A stretch of 64,000 nucleotides of DNA, from positions 6,231,501 to 6,295,500 of the forward strand of contig BSYQ01000005.1 of assembly GCA_030272585.1 (NCBI GenBank), in the 5' to 3' direction. A program made the translations under genes and the position numbers. This document shows, piece by piece, positions 35,901 through 47,352 of the stretch. The notes under the pieces are model-generated. The model saw only the letters and a program-made list of their open reading frames with translations. It did not search any database and was not told the DNA's origin. The stretch is from Bryopsis sp. KO-2023 (taxonomy: Eukaryota > Chlorophyta > Ulvophyceae > Bryopsidales > Bryopsidaceae). The stretch's first letter is position 1, and each line of letters begins with the position of its first letter.

Positions 35901-36098
35901 ACCTGTTCCCACTCCGGGTGTCCGCACGACAAGGTTTCCTGTCCCGTCCTCCGCCCACTTCAATCCTTTTCCAGCTGCGAGATCTTTCACATACTGGCTC
36001 ACTTTTTTCTCGTGTCCGCTGGGTCGAGGGATCTGAGTCAGGCTCCAGAAGTGGCGCCACAGTTGAGGTGGTTTTAAAGCGGAAACGGTGGCTTCCAT
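32998..36098 (-). CDS. pepD: M20C-family Xaa-His dipeptidase (PepD-like)
   Basis: Nine exons (descending): 36098-35832, 35673-35571, 35314-35103, 34788-34691, 34533-34371, 34130-34043, 33898-33627, 33492-33376, 33156-32998; all phases close, 492 residues, close to the 485 of E. coli PepD. A two-zinc aminopeptidase cleaving Xaa-His dipeptides. Metal and catalytic residues are present: QGHLD (H77, D79), GADNG (D116), DEESG (E146/E147), NLDTEE and AHSPDERVHI (H463). HAGLECG spans the last intron. No targeting signal in this frame, so cytosolic. An out-of-frame ATG at 36249 opens a transit-like peptide but does not connect. The closest familiar relatives are bacterial, so old transfer from bacteria is possible; the nine exons show it is a settled nuclear gene. 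Confidence 0.94.
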
Positions 36099-37010
36099 TG
36101 TTTTTGGAGCTGAAATCGTCACCCAGGGTCGTCAACACTGAAGCCCGTCTGGCATTCGAAAAAGGGGATGTAACGCATGCGTAACGCACTCCAAGGATTC
36201 TGATTTCAGACAGACTGTGTGGTGCAACTCTTGATCTCGCTGAAAACATTTATTCCTTTGTGTTGGATGGCTAGATTTGGTCCATTTTGTTGCATTTTCT
36301 GTAAGAAGTTAATTTCAATAATTGCGACTTCTGCTTTGAAATAAATTCAGCAATGAACTATAAATGTTGTCAACTTTGCACATGGCATCCTTCAAAAGAA
36401 ATCATTTTTTTTGTCAGGATGCTTTGAATAGTCAAGAACATATGATTTAGAAATTACACACCAGCCATCAAAGACCACAACTGTTTTCCAACCCGGAAAA
36501 AAAAATCACAAGTACAAATCTTGTATGTCTTTTTATCTCGCCAATCTCTTGGCAGCTAAATATAATCAAAGCCCATTGTCTCCCCACATTCTGTTTTCTT
36601 TTTCTTTCTTTTCTTTTTTCTGTGAACCCCCCCTTCATATTTTCTTCTCCCTTTTTCCTAAAACTCTTCGAATTGAACGGTTAGCCCCGCCCCCCCCAAA
36701 TCCCCCCCCCCCCCCCCCTTTTCCTCTTTTTCGAAACCTATCATTTTCTGTTCGTGGGGTTTTGATTCAGGCCCCTTCCAGACAAAGAAACCAAAAAAAT
36801 AACAAAAGAAACAGATGCAGTTTTTGATAGAACAAAAAAAAAAAAACCTGAAAAAAAGAACAAAAAAAAACACCACCGAGCAACAATAATAAGACGGAAA
36901 AGAATACGTAACACAAGAGTTATCAAATCGAAGCAAAAAAAAAAAAGGATGCCTGCCATACTAAGGACTACACCAAAACGTAGAACTGCAAAACACGGGG
37001 TAACCCAGTC
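36099..37010. other. Intergenic: dipeptidase promoter and HSF 3' flank
   Basis: Very biased sequence: long C-runs (about 36690-36720), poly-A runs (about 36832-36870) and TC-rich tracts. No coding potential trusted. The repeats may make this stretch prone to sequencing or assembly error. Confidence 0.5.
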
Positions 37011-39884
37011 TTATGATCCTGTCTCAGTTTCCAATCGAACGCCTTCTTCCCCTCCATGATTATTACTGGCTTTTTCTATGGGCTCCGCAAAAATGCTTCG
37101 CAAAAAGGAATCGTCTCTTTGCAAGCTATCCAAGGATTGATTTGCCATCATGAGATCAGTTGAATCAAACCCTCTTATCAACTCATCAATAGGAGGGTTC
37201 AAGTAGTTCTCCAGATCCACGCTATTTTCAATCGAATTCCCAGCTTGTGGATCGATGGCATTGTCCATCACAAACGGTGAAAGGATTGGTGGCGTGGTGG
37301 GGGAAATCGCTGGCTCTTGCTGGTTGAGATTGTCCAGTTCGTATGGTGGGAATGCCCCCAATGGCTGCGAGGTATGAGGGTGATTAACGAAATTGCCGGT
37401 GTTCATGTCAGTCGGGGCGGGGATGCCTAGAGCCACGGGTTTCACACCTGTTTCCACAATGGAGAGCACCATTCAGGTCGGATCTGGGGGTTGGGCCGAA
37501 AACAAATTCCAAGTTTTGCGAATACACCAGAAAATTCTGCTCCTGATTAACTAAATGCTGCAAGTAGAGATCCCAAGTTGAACCGGCTACTTTAGAGCAT
37601 AGAAAACAGCACGTATTATCAAATATTTTTTTTTTTCATATCTGTTTCATTTTTCTATAGACGTTTTTACGTTGTTTAATTCTTTTTTTGGGGGAGAGGA
37701 TAGAGGGTAGAATGGTAGCAGTGATAATCTGGGGTGGGGTTTATATCAACATTTACAGGTATACCTGAATCTTGGCTGGACGATGACGCATCATTCCTCT
37801 CCCTCAAAGGGGATGCAAACTGACCCTGTGTGCACACAGACATATTTTTTTCAAGCGGCGACACATCTCGCACGAAAAAAAATCAACTTTTTCGCAATGC
37901 CCTGCAACAGGAAACAGATGCCAAATAATTTCGCTACCTCTCTGATTTCTGGCCCAACTTCGGTGTGATTGTTTCTTGGGCTCCGGACAGCAGCATCGTA
38001 AGCAAGATTGCCCAATAGAGGTAGCAAGTCAGCAAACCCAGCGTCTTGATGGGCATGGTACGACACTATTTGATTGTCTTCCGCAGAGTCTGTCATCTCG
38101 ACGTCCCCGTCACCCTCTCTTGCTCTGCGTTTTCTTTTACCTGGACAAAAAAAAGGGAACCCCAACCCCAAAGGGAGAGACTATCAAAAAACAAACAAAA
38201 AAATGTGATAAACACAAGAAAGAAAGGCATTTCAGGCGTTTTGTTTTTTCGATGGAAAAAAAGTGCTAAATGCAGAAGAAAAAAGGAAACAAAGAATTAC
38301 AGAAAGAAAAAAGCCTGTTTTTCATCCAATACCTGACGCTCCCTCTAATCTCTGTCTGTTTGCCACGCTGAACATCTGCGACAACAATCGTGGATTCTGC
38401 AGGAATTTCGTGAAGAGATGCATCATCTCCATCTGACGATTTTCGGCACCCTCCAGACGCTTGTTGAGCTGCTGGATCTGCTGCTCAGACCACTGGGGGG
38501 GGGGGGCAAATGGAAAAAAATGTACTTAAAACAAAAATAATTGCCGAAGAAAGTGAGCATTTTAATGAAGGAGAGCAGAACATGCTTTCAGAGGAGTTCA
38601 AATGCAGAATTTGAGGGCAATAAATGAGTAGGGATTCTATATCTAGTTATTGAACCCCCAGGGAGGAGCTGTGTTCCCCTAAATCTTCATTTCTGGGACT
38701 CTGGATTACTTTTCTAAGAGTGCCTGGACAAACCATCCATTTTTGACAGCGAGCAGGATATGCATGAATGTACAAGCAGTGAATTTAAGTTACTTTCCCT
38801 ATTTTTCGACAAACCTGTTGCTTTTGTCGAACATAAACCAGTTCTCGTGCCAAATACTCCTTGTCCCTCTTGAGCTCCGCAACTTCATCTTTCAACCCAT
38901 ATTGCCCAATCTGACAATTAAACAATAAAACACCACTGTTTCAGCCACCCCAATCTGTCCATCCATTAGCAAATGTCAGGTTGGAACTGTGAAAAAAGAT
39001 CAACCTTCGTTGTCAAGTTGAAATTTTTGGGTTAGTTCTTGTTCCAGCAAGGGATTTTGTGGTCAAGTTTGGCCCTTCTAGTTTTTTTGGTACCTCTATA
39101 GCCGTCGTGGAACTCAGCAGTGCCGCTCCGTTCGGTGGTTGATTGGTTTGACTCGTAGGTTTCCGCCTGTGTATCAAATTCAGCAACTCCTTTTTCCCTC
39201 GCTTAAAGTTTTCGTTGGCGAACTCCCAACGGTCTGGGTGAACCTTTCTGAAGCCCTGCATCACAACCGCATGAAACACGCTCTGAAGGGAAAAACAAAT
39301 CCACACCAGACGACCAGCACGAAAGCGGACTCTAACACAACTGGTGCCCAACAAAACCTGCAGACCTCTTTGGGGAGGGAGGGGGGGAAGGGAGTTGTGA
39401 TGGATTTCTTTTTTCTTTTTCGCCGAAACGTACGTATGTGTTTAATTGGCGCACGAAACTTGAGAAGTTGCTGTGTTTGAAATACGTCGGCAGCATCTTC
39501 GCGAACTCGTCGGTCTTCTTTACGATAAACCTAATGGCAACCGACAGGCCTCCAGTCAGACTCGACAGAAACCAGTCGACAACCAGCGTCAAGCTGCATC
39601 AAAGTGCGACAACAAGCGAACTCACCCGCTGCCATCGTCGTTCCAACACAGTGCGTCGTCTGTCAAGGGATCGTCGACCATCTGATACCTGTAGAAGAAT
39701 AGAAAACGTGTCGCACACGCTGAACACCAAACACGTGATAGAACCCGGTGGGAAGAGGCAGCGCCGTCTGAAAAAAAGCAGCTAACAGGATTGAGGGCAC
39801 TGGGGGGTGCACTTACGTTTTCATCAGGAAAGGGGTGGCCTGTTGGACCTGCGACGAACACGAAGGGTTTCCTCCACTGCCCAT
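37011..39884 (-). CDS. HSFA: Heat-shock transcription factor, plant class A type
   Basis: Nine exons (descending): 39884-39817, 39688-39626, 39530-39434, 39255-39094, 38910-38815, 38492-38333, 38140-37938, 37825-37765, 37447-37011; all phases close, 448 residues. The winged-helix DNA-binding domain is at about 17-108 ([11 protein letters not shown] / [12 protein letters not shown]), interrupted exactly between those two blocks, the intron site conserved in plant HSFs. A long heptad coiled coil follows (about 131-190) with the extended HR-A/B of class A factors. Then come a basic nuclear signal (GKRKRRAR) and an acidic C-terminal region whose FLRSIFAEP resembles an AHA activation motif. Binds inverted GAA repeats and activates chaperone genes in the nucleus. 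The class A call rests on the coiled coil and AHA motif. A near-perfect heat-shock element lies in its own upstream region. Confidence 0.95.
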
Positions 39885-40467
39885 GTTTGTTTCGCTCGAC
39901 GCAACGAGCCCGACGCTCCTCTGCCCCTTGATAATCACCACAAATGCTCCCACGAAAAAACTAAACTTTGCTGTGTCGATGAATCCGTGTTGTTTTTTTC
40001 TATTCTTTTCCGCTGCAGGTCCCTGTTTCGCTCCTTCGTTGGTTGTCCTTTTCTTTGTTTGTGGGTGCGGAACATAATGAGAAACTGCGTCCGAAAGAAA
40101 AAACGCTTATGTACTCGAGTGATGGCATAAAAATAGATTGAGATGGTGGATTGACGTGGCAGCGCAAAGGCACAAAAACGAGCAAAGCCCGAAATCGTTG
40201 CATCGGATTTCCCTTCGCTCTATTTTTTATTTCCGCCCGTCGTCACGAAAATGTCCGAAATTCCGAGAACGGACGCCCGCCCTGGGCCAACGTGCAGGTA
40301 AGCCCTCACCTGAACGATGAGCAGGTGGAGAGTCTTGCCCGGGACAGCAACTCTACCTGCCAATTCGGCGCATGGGGTTTCGTTTTCTTTTCGTTGCTTC
40401 CGGGGGGTTGGGGGATAGTTTTCTAGATGGTCAGCTTTTCGACGGAGTGATTTTACTGAGAGGATAT
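39885..40467. promoter_or_regulatory. Shared divergent promoter, HSF / ABC1 kinase
   Basis: 583 bp separate the two start codons, which point away from each other. GC content is higher than in the surrounding introns. The interval holds the heat-shock-element-like site at 40256-40270. A TATA-like ATAAAAATAG lies at about 40128. Minus- and plus-strand frames within it are open by chance and have no family resemblance. Confidence 0.55.
40256..40270 (+). promoter_or_regulatory. Heat-shock-element-like site
   Basis: CGAAATTCCGAGAAC fits three alternating 5-bp units (nGAAn nTTCn nGAAn) with a single mismatch in the middle unit (TCC for TTC). It sits between the HSF and ABC1-kinase start codons, so it could serve HSF autoregulation, the kinase, or both. 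Matches of this quality can arise by chance. Confidence 0.4.
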
Positions 40468-43400
40468 ATGTACAGGCCATTTGTGCGACTCCCTGGTCTC
40501 CACAGCGCGGGAGGGCTCTGCGGGGCTCGGGCGAAAAGGTCCAGAACGAACACTCCCGCACTCGGGTAAGACGAGCCAAAGATGTTGTCAGTGTAAATCT
40601 CTTGTCTAGGACAGATTCTGAAGGGTCCATGGACGCCGCTTTCCTGCGTCCCCGTTTCGTTACACGTGTCTGCTCGGATAGCGTTGTATTGTTGGAAAAA
40701 TTGTTGAAAGCACCAACTTCCGCACGACATCTTCTAATCCAAGTCTAAAGTTGTTGAAGATCGTGTGGAAGGAAATTTGTCGTTCGATCATGAGGCTTTA
40801 TGGGGTTGAGTCATGGTTACGTCAATATGAGTCATGTTTAACCAAGAAGTGTCCAACACTGGAAATCATCAACCAAATGTGTGCCGTTTTGATTTTGTAG
40901 TGGGATTTTTCACCAAGTCATAATTTGGCAGAAAATGACATAGTAGGGTTGTTTTCTTATCTTGTGGTGCAACTCGAAAAGATCAAGATCTCTTTTTGTT
41001 GAAAAGAATTAACACCGGTTGTTTTTTCCAAACAGGAGCAAGGTAGAAGGTGTGCAAGCAGCTGTTGAACAGACCTTTGCGTCTGATCACTTTGGCACTG
41101 CTGCCATTAACGATGTGATTTCAAAACTTGGGGCATTGGAGCCTGAGCTGTCCTTCGAAACTATTAAGAAACCATTTGAAGAGCTCTTGGCAAATGGTGA
41201 GAGTCATGTGGAGGGTTCTTATTCCCCCCTCCCCTTGTTTTAGACAGTGTACGTATAGTAACAGAAAGAAAAACAAGAATAAGAGAGAGGAATGGATACG
41301 CCCATCTACAGTTCAGTAACTGCCATTCATTTAAAAAGGAATGCTCATTTCAGCACAATGGAGTGTTTTTACGGGGCAGTAGTGTTGGCCATCTGCAAGT
41401 CCTTTATTTCTTTTTTGGAATTGGGTACGTGATTTTTTGTATGGTGAAGACGGATGATGGGACAGTGTAGGTTTGGGAGTAACTGAGTATTGATGTGACA
41501 GCCACCGCTATTCGGGATGGCTTGATTCCGGACCCCTCCACGGCTGCCTTCAAACCTCATTTCGGGACTGAAGCTGTCGTCAATCTGGTTAATGCATTGG
41601 GTGATTGGGTACAGGGAGGCATGGACATGGAAACCCTCCAGTCGACACTGGCTGATGTTAAGGTCAGCACCAATTCACACAGAGCCATTAAAACTGGTTT
41701 CAAGTGGCGAGGGAGCTGTTCATCTCAGTCTTCTGACAAAAACAACAGGGGCACAGCATTCTTTCTTTTCCATTCCCCTTTTTTTTTTGAGCTGAAAATA
41801 AATGCTAATTGCCTGGCATCAGAATATGGACAAATCCATGATGGAGTGCCATTTCGTTTGTCGATTGATTTCTGTGTTGATTCTTTATACAGGCTTCTTT
41901 GTCAGCCTTTGTATCACTGTCACCGGGGCATGAATTTGGGGATGTCGCTTCTTCGACGCTGAAATCTATTACTCAGCTCCAGGGAATGTTGGGCAGCGGC
42001 GTTGAGGTAGTCAGTCATACCCACTCACTGACATCGCACCCAGGATTTATTCCTTTCTGATGATATTTTGGAAAACAGAAAATTGTTGCACTGATACGAC
42101 TGGGGATGAAACCATCCCCAATCCCTTTTCATTGAAAGTTGGGTTTTCATGAGCTACCCTCTGATTTCTTTGTGGGGCAAACTTACCCCCAACGTCGAGC
42201 CACATGGCAGCCGTAATAGAGCAACAAAAAACTCTGCACGAGATTGTCAGGAGGAACAGAGATGCAATGTTGCTTTGATAAATTTTTGATGTGTTTCAAT
42301 CAGGCGGGTGGTGTTGCTGGCCCAATCGTCTCTCTTGTGCTGCTGGCGGCGGCTGCTGTTTTGGCTGGCGGCCTGTTGCTCACAGCCGATTTGAGCGACC
42401 CTGATGGTGAGCTCTCAGTACCGAAGCGGTACAGTCCTGAGGCCAACGAAGCCTATCTCTCGACCAGGCCTCTCATGGTCTGGCAGCGAATCGCGAAAGT
42501 GTCTGCTGGATTCGCCAAATTTTTCGTGGCCCTTCAAATCGACAAGCAGTTGGGGAAAGAGATGGTGCGTCTGTTGAAAGAAAATCCTAATGTTGTAAAT
42601 TCTCGTTTCTTCCCCCCCCCCTTCTTTTTTTTTGGGGGGGGGAGGGGAAGGGTGTTGAAAAAAAAAACAAGATTCTGTTTTTTCCAGTTTCTGTATGGGG
42701 TCGAGGCTCACTCTGCTTGGGTTTTTTCCATTGATTAATAGGAAAACGAAGCAGTTCGTGCAGCTCAACTCAGAAACACCATCGAAGAATTGGGGCCAAC
42801 TTACGTGAAGGTTGCCCAAGCTCTGTCCACTCGAGTCGACATGCTGACCCCCCAATATTTCAAAGAAATCGAAAGGCTTCAAGACAGGGTTCCTACCTTT
42901 GACGATGCCATTGCCTATCAAGCGATCGAACAGGAGCTTGGAAGGCCAGTCAGTGATGTTTTTGAAAGACTCTCTCCTTCACCAGTGGCCTCTGCTTCAC
43001 TGGGGCAGGTGAGCCTGATTCGATTTGGCATGTGTGGGTTGCCTACCTGTTTTTCTTTTCGGTGGGGAATGTTTGGGCTTGGAAAATATGTGTTCTTATG
43101 ACGGAGGTGTGGGGTGGTGCAGGTTTATCGTGGAAAATTGAGGGGAGGTGATGAAAGAGAGGTTGCCGTCAAAGTACAGAGGCCAGGGGTGCTTTGCCAG
43201 GTCTCATTGGATTTGTATGTCATGAGGATTCTCGCCACCACCGTCATTAAGTCATGGCAAGCAGTAAGTTCCTTCCAAGATGTATTGGGACAATCGTCAG
43301 ACTGTTTTTAGGTTTTGTGTAATTGGATTTTTCGTTCCAGGGTCTGTCAATGGCTTGCATAACAATCTTTGCTTTTGTGGCTTTCTGGTTCTGGGATTTT

Positions 43401-45965
43401 GCTAAGGCTTTTATTGGACCAAGACATGCTGGAATTCGTGTTTCGTGAGCATTTGACATATATGAGGGGTTTTTTGTGCAGCGCCATTGATTTCTTAATC
43501 GTTCAAGAAACGCCACAGTATTGTATTGCTATTCTTGATTTTCATTCAAGTGGATTGAACTCTTTTCTTCAACTTGTTGCAGTCCCAGACGGACTATGCA
43601 GCTTTGATCGACGAATGGGCAGTGAGGTTTTTCCAAGAGATGGATTACGAGCAGGAGGCCAAGAACGCAATCCAGTTCAAAAAAGACATGGCATCGCTGG
43701 AGGGCATCGTTGTGCCAGACTTCTACGAGGACCTCTGCACCAGAAAGGTGCTGGTGTCTGAATGGATCGAAGGTAAGCCCCTCTTTTTCGATTTTTGTGA
43801 AACTGGTTGGAAGCTGTTCGAAACGTCCCACTCCACCTGTTGAATTGCTCAAGCGAAAACATTATTCGTTGAATGCCACAGTGAAAGCTCCCCATTGCCT
43901 CTGTATTGTTCAGGTGAAAAGCTGAGCGAAAGCAGTGCGCCTGATGTGAAAGAGCTGTGCAACACCCTGTTGAACGCTTACCTCATCCAATTGCTGGACA
44001 CGGGGTTCTTGCATGCCGACCCCCACCCCGGAAATTTGATCAGAACTCCAGAGGGCAAAATCTGCATCATCGACTACGGCCTCATGACGACCATCACCAA
44101 GGAGCAAAGGGACAATCTGGTTGACTACATCGCCAAGCTGACCACCCAAGACTGGGAGGGTGTTGCTTATGCTCTCCAAGGGCTTGGCTTCATCCCCAAA
44201 GGTGCTCCAGACCCAGTGGAATCGGGTTTGGTCGAGCCTCTCGGTTTCGTATTCTCCCAGCTGGTGAAAGGGGGTGGTGCCAGGGACATGGCAAAACGAA
44301 TCAGGGCCAATCCAGGCATCACGAAAGTAAGGCAACAGCTGGACGACCTGTCAAACGATTACCCGTTCCAGGTGCCCACCTTCTTCGCATTGATATTGCG
44401 AGCCTTCAGCGTGATCGAGGGGATTGCACTGAGAGTGGACCCTGAGTTCTCCATCGTGATGGCTTGCTTTCCATACATGTCGAGGCGGCTGTTGACCGAC
44501 AACAGCCCTCGGATGAACCAAATCCTGAAAGGAATGCTGTACGGCAAAAAACAGAGGCTGGATGTGGAAAGGCTTCAGACCATGTCTGACGGTTTGAAGT
44601 CGTTCACCGTCGATGGTTTGCAGAATCGCTCCAACAAGGTGAGTTGATTGGGATCTGATGTGTAATGGTATGCATTTTAGTACCTGATGTGACTGTCATG
44701 AAGTGCCATTAATACTATGGGAATGGCACATCAATTACTAAACGCACGACGTTTCTCGCGATCTATGTTTGTAGGCAGGTCCTATCGTTGATTCTACAGT
44801 GAAAGAAGCTCTCCTCGTCCTCTTCTCTGCAAAGGGTTCCTACCTTCAAGATTTGTTGGTGGACGAAATGGTGGCGGCTGTGGATGCCTTATCCAGGGAA
44901 TCCCTGTCGCGGATTTTCACCTCCTATTTGGGCAGCATCCCAGTGACCGCAGCGCTCAGGACAGCAGATGCATTGGGGCCCCTCAGGCCATTTGCTTTGC
45001 CATTCATTACTCCAGCTGAGGTCGTCCAGAGGTGGGTGGTAGGCTTGCTTTTTGCTTTTTTTATATTGGCACCTTTCCATATGCTGATTATGATATTAAT
45101 AACAATGTAGTATGCATTGAGGGACGAACTCAATCCGTTCTCGAGGGGGTTGGGAGAACGAAAATTGATTTTTCCCATGTTTATTTTTAGATAGGTTTTA
45201 CACATCGAGGGAAAAATATAATATTTTGCCGGTGAAAGGGTTGGTATCCCTTTCTCTTGACCGAGCAGATGTCTGGAAAAGGAAAAGGTGGTAATGAAAC
45301 GTTGAAGTAAATGCTTATCACCATCTTTTTTTGTTGCCGAATTGTCAGGCTTGCACCAGCAGTGGCGACAACGGCTGAGGATCAAGAGGCCTTGTCTGTC
45401 GTAAGGGGACTCTTCGAGATCTTCCAGCAAATCGATTCTACTACTCAATCGATGCCGGACTCGAGATTTGTGTCGCAGGCCGCCGAGGAGCTCTCACCCA
45501 TCCTTCCAGAGTTACTGCCAGGTGGGCCATAATATGCCCTTGTATATACATATATGATGGTCAACCTCTATCGCAAATTGTTTGCGGGCTTCATCGGGGG
45601 TCCTCGAAATTCTATGCTGCAAACTGAGATCGGCAAGTCAGTGGGAAGGTTTTTTCTTAATTGGAATATATTGGACTGCCTAACTGTGGCTGAAAATTGA
45701 AAATATGAAATGCTCATCTCTTGAACAGTACTTTTGGATTCGCTGGACCGAGCTGGCGGCTGCACTCGCCAAATGTTTGTCTTGTGTGTGAAGCAGTTCA
45801 ACTTCGATAGAGTAAGGATAATGTTCGCATCTGTTTAAATTTTCATTTTTTTTTCACCAGGTGTTGCAAGGACAGGAGAGCTCTTTGCTAGGAGGTTTCT
45901 TTCCCGTGTTATTATGCGGGCTGCAAACGTCCTTGACTCCACTGACGAGTTCAACCAATCTATGA
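40468..45965 (+). CDS. Plastid ABC1/ADCK/UbiB-family atypical kinase
   Basis: Thirteen exons: 40468-40565, 41036-41196, 41502-41662, 41893-42006, 42304-42564, 42742-43008, 43123-43263, 43583-43772, 43914-44638, 44775-45031, 45349-45521, 45729-45811, 45861-45965; all phases close, 911 residues. ABC1 kinases act in quinone and prenyl-lipid metabolism, often on plastoglobules in plants. The start (MYRPFVRLPGLHSAGG..., Arg/Ser-rich) is transit-like. An Ala/Leu-rich helix (GPIVSLVLLAAAAVLAGG) precedes the domain. Family marks are KVAQALSTR (K288-Q291, with Ala where KxGQ has Gly), SASLGQVYRG (Ala-rich loop), VAVKVQRPG, HADPHPGN (about 498-505) and DYG (D518). A C-terminal extension of over 300 residues is typical of plastid members. 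Start exon chosen by phase: ATG 40468 joins 41036 in frame, but an alternative ATG at 40251 also could. Confidence 0.93.
42612..42642 (+). repeat. C-run/G-run inverted repeat in an ABC1-kinase intron
   Basis: Ten C, a 12-nt T-rich loop, then nine G, followed by another G-rich patch. It can fold as a very stable hairpin in RNA, and the G side could form a quadruplex. It lies in the intron 42565-42741, away from the splice sites. Confidence 0.7.
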
Positions 45966-47352
45966 ATGCACTGGATTAAACCCTGGGGGAAACAGAAAGA
46001 AAATTGGAGGAAATCTACGACAGTCGGTTGGAAAAGGGAAAAGCCTTTGAGAGAAATTTGAAAAGGGGAAAAATACGACAAACCCCCCAAAAAACAAATG
46101 CATTTCAAAAAAAAAAAAAAAAAGAAACAAAAAAACTAAATGAGATCGCACTGCTTTTCGGTCTGCTCGCATTGTGCAGGTTATTTGTGTTCTTTCATAT
46201 TTTATTTTTTCGACCTTCTCGTATTTCGAGGGGAGAGAAGAAGAAATCAAAATCGCTTATTCTTTCAGTGTAGGATTTCGTACATTGGCTGTGTATCCAC
46301 GTTTTTTCCTTTTAAAATCATGACAAAACACGGAGGGGGAAAAAATCAACCCGATGTGGAATGGAAAGAAAAAGGATGCACAACAGTACAAACAGAAAAC
46401 AAAATTGCCAGATATGGGGGGGGGACATTGTTTTGCCTGTCATTCGATTTTTTTCCTTTTTTGTTGTATGTAAGGTTGCTTATTTGAAAAGTGGGGGAAT
46501 GATCAGGTATTGGTTAGGTCATTGGTTGTGTGTCTTGAAATGCATTGTTGTACTGCAAAAAAAAAAAAAAAGACTGGGAAAAAACTTTGAGAAAAGAATG
46601 GCGGGATGTTTTTTTTCTTTTCTTTCGGAAAGGGGCAACAGGTTTTGCTATCTCGCAGCCTGTTATTTTTCAGTTTTTGTTGATGGAATTCCCTTTTTTT
46701 TTAATATTCGTTGGTGTATTGATCAGCTTTCATCAAAATCTCGAGTGTCAAAATCTATTATTCTCCAAGCTCTGTATGCCACCCCTCTTTTGACAATTTT
46801 AAAATGTCGGGGAAACTTCAGAAGGTGTCACCTTATGCACACAGAAGACAGCTGCCATAAAAAAGTCAGCAGAATATGAGCGCACTCCACGATGGGACCC
46901 GGTCCCGGTCCCGGTCCTGCTCGCCCACGCGATCTCTCATCAAAATGTTAGCCAAAACAACTGATTAAATCACCCTGGTCTTCTGTGTGTTGCGATCCGC
47001 AACTTGCGAGTACCCCCCCCCCCTTTCTTGCCCCCACACGAAAGATTGCAACCTCAAGTATGGTATCAGCGGCAGATACCGCGCCCAACCGCAAGCAGGG
47101 CCGTCCAGTGGACGAATAGGCAAAACTGGCGGCCGCAAAGACAATTACAAACCTGTGTGTGAAATCGCATGATTCCCTGACACGTTCATTAGTCGTCAAA
47201 AAGGTGGCAGCTGCAACGGCAATTTGTTCGCACTTTTGTGAGAACTCGGTGCCCTTTTGAAGCGCCACCTCTCTGCGTCAACGTTATCGACGCCGCAATC
47301 ACCATATCCCGTTCCTTCCCGTTCGTCACGTTCTCTCCTGTTGCACCTGAAG
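45966..47352. other. Intergenic between ABC1 kinase and LRR gene
   Basis: Poly-A and T runs, probably 3' untranslated sequence followed by the LRR-gene promoter. A short hexamer repeat (three GGTCCC units) lies at about 46899-46917. A minus-strand frame at 46948-47268 is open but begins at GTG, has no motif and no splice support. Confidence 0.45.

Noticed and set aside
36098-36249. Transit-like peptide (MFSARSRVAPHSLSEIR) upstream of the dipeptidase
   Set aside because: Out of frame with the enzyme, and the only splice that would link them needs an impossibly short intron.
40251-40296. ATG at 40251 as the first exon of the ABC1 kinase
   Set aside because: It can splice in phase but gives no transit-like leader; ATG 40468 fits both phase and targeting better. 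Kept only as an alternative.
46948-47268. 106-codon minus-strand frame upstream of the LRR gene
   Set aside because: Starts at GTG, has no recognisable motif and no splice support; probably the untranslated flank of the LRR gene.
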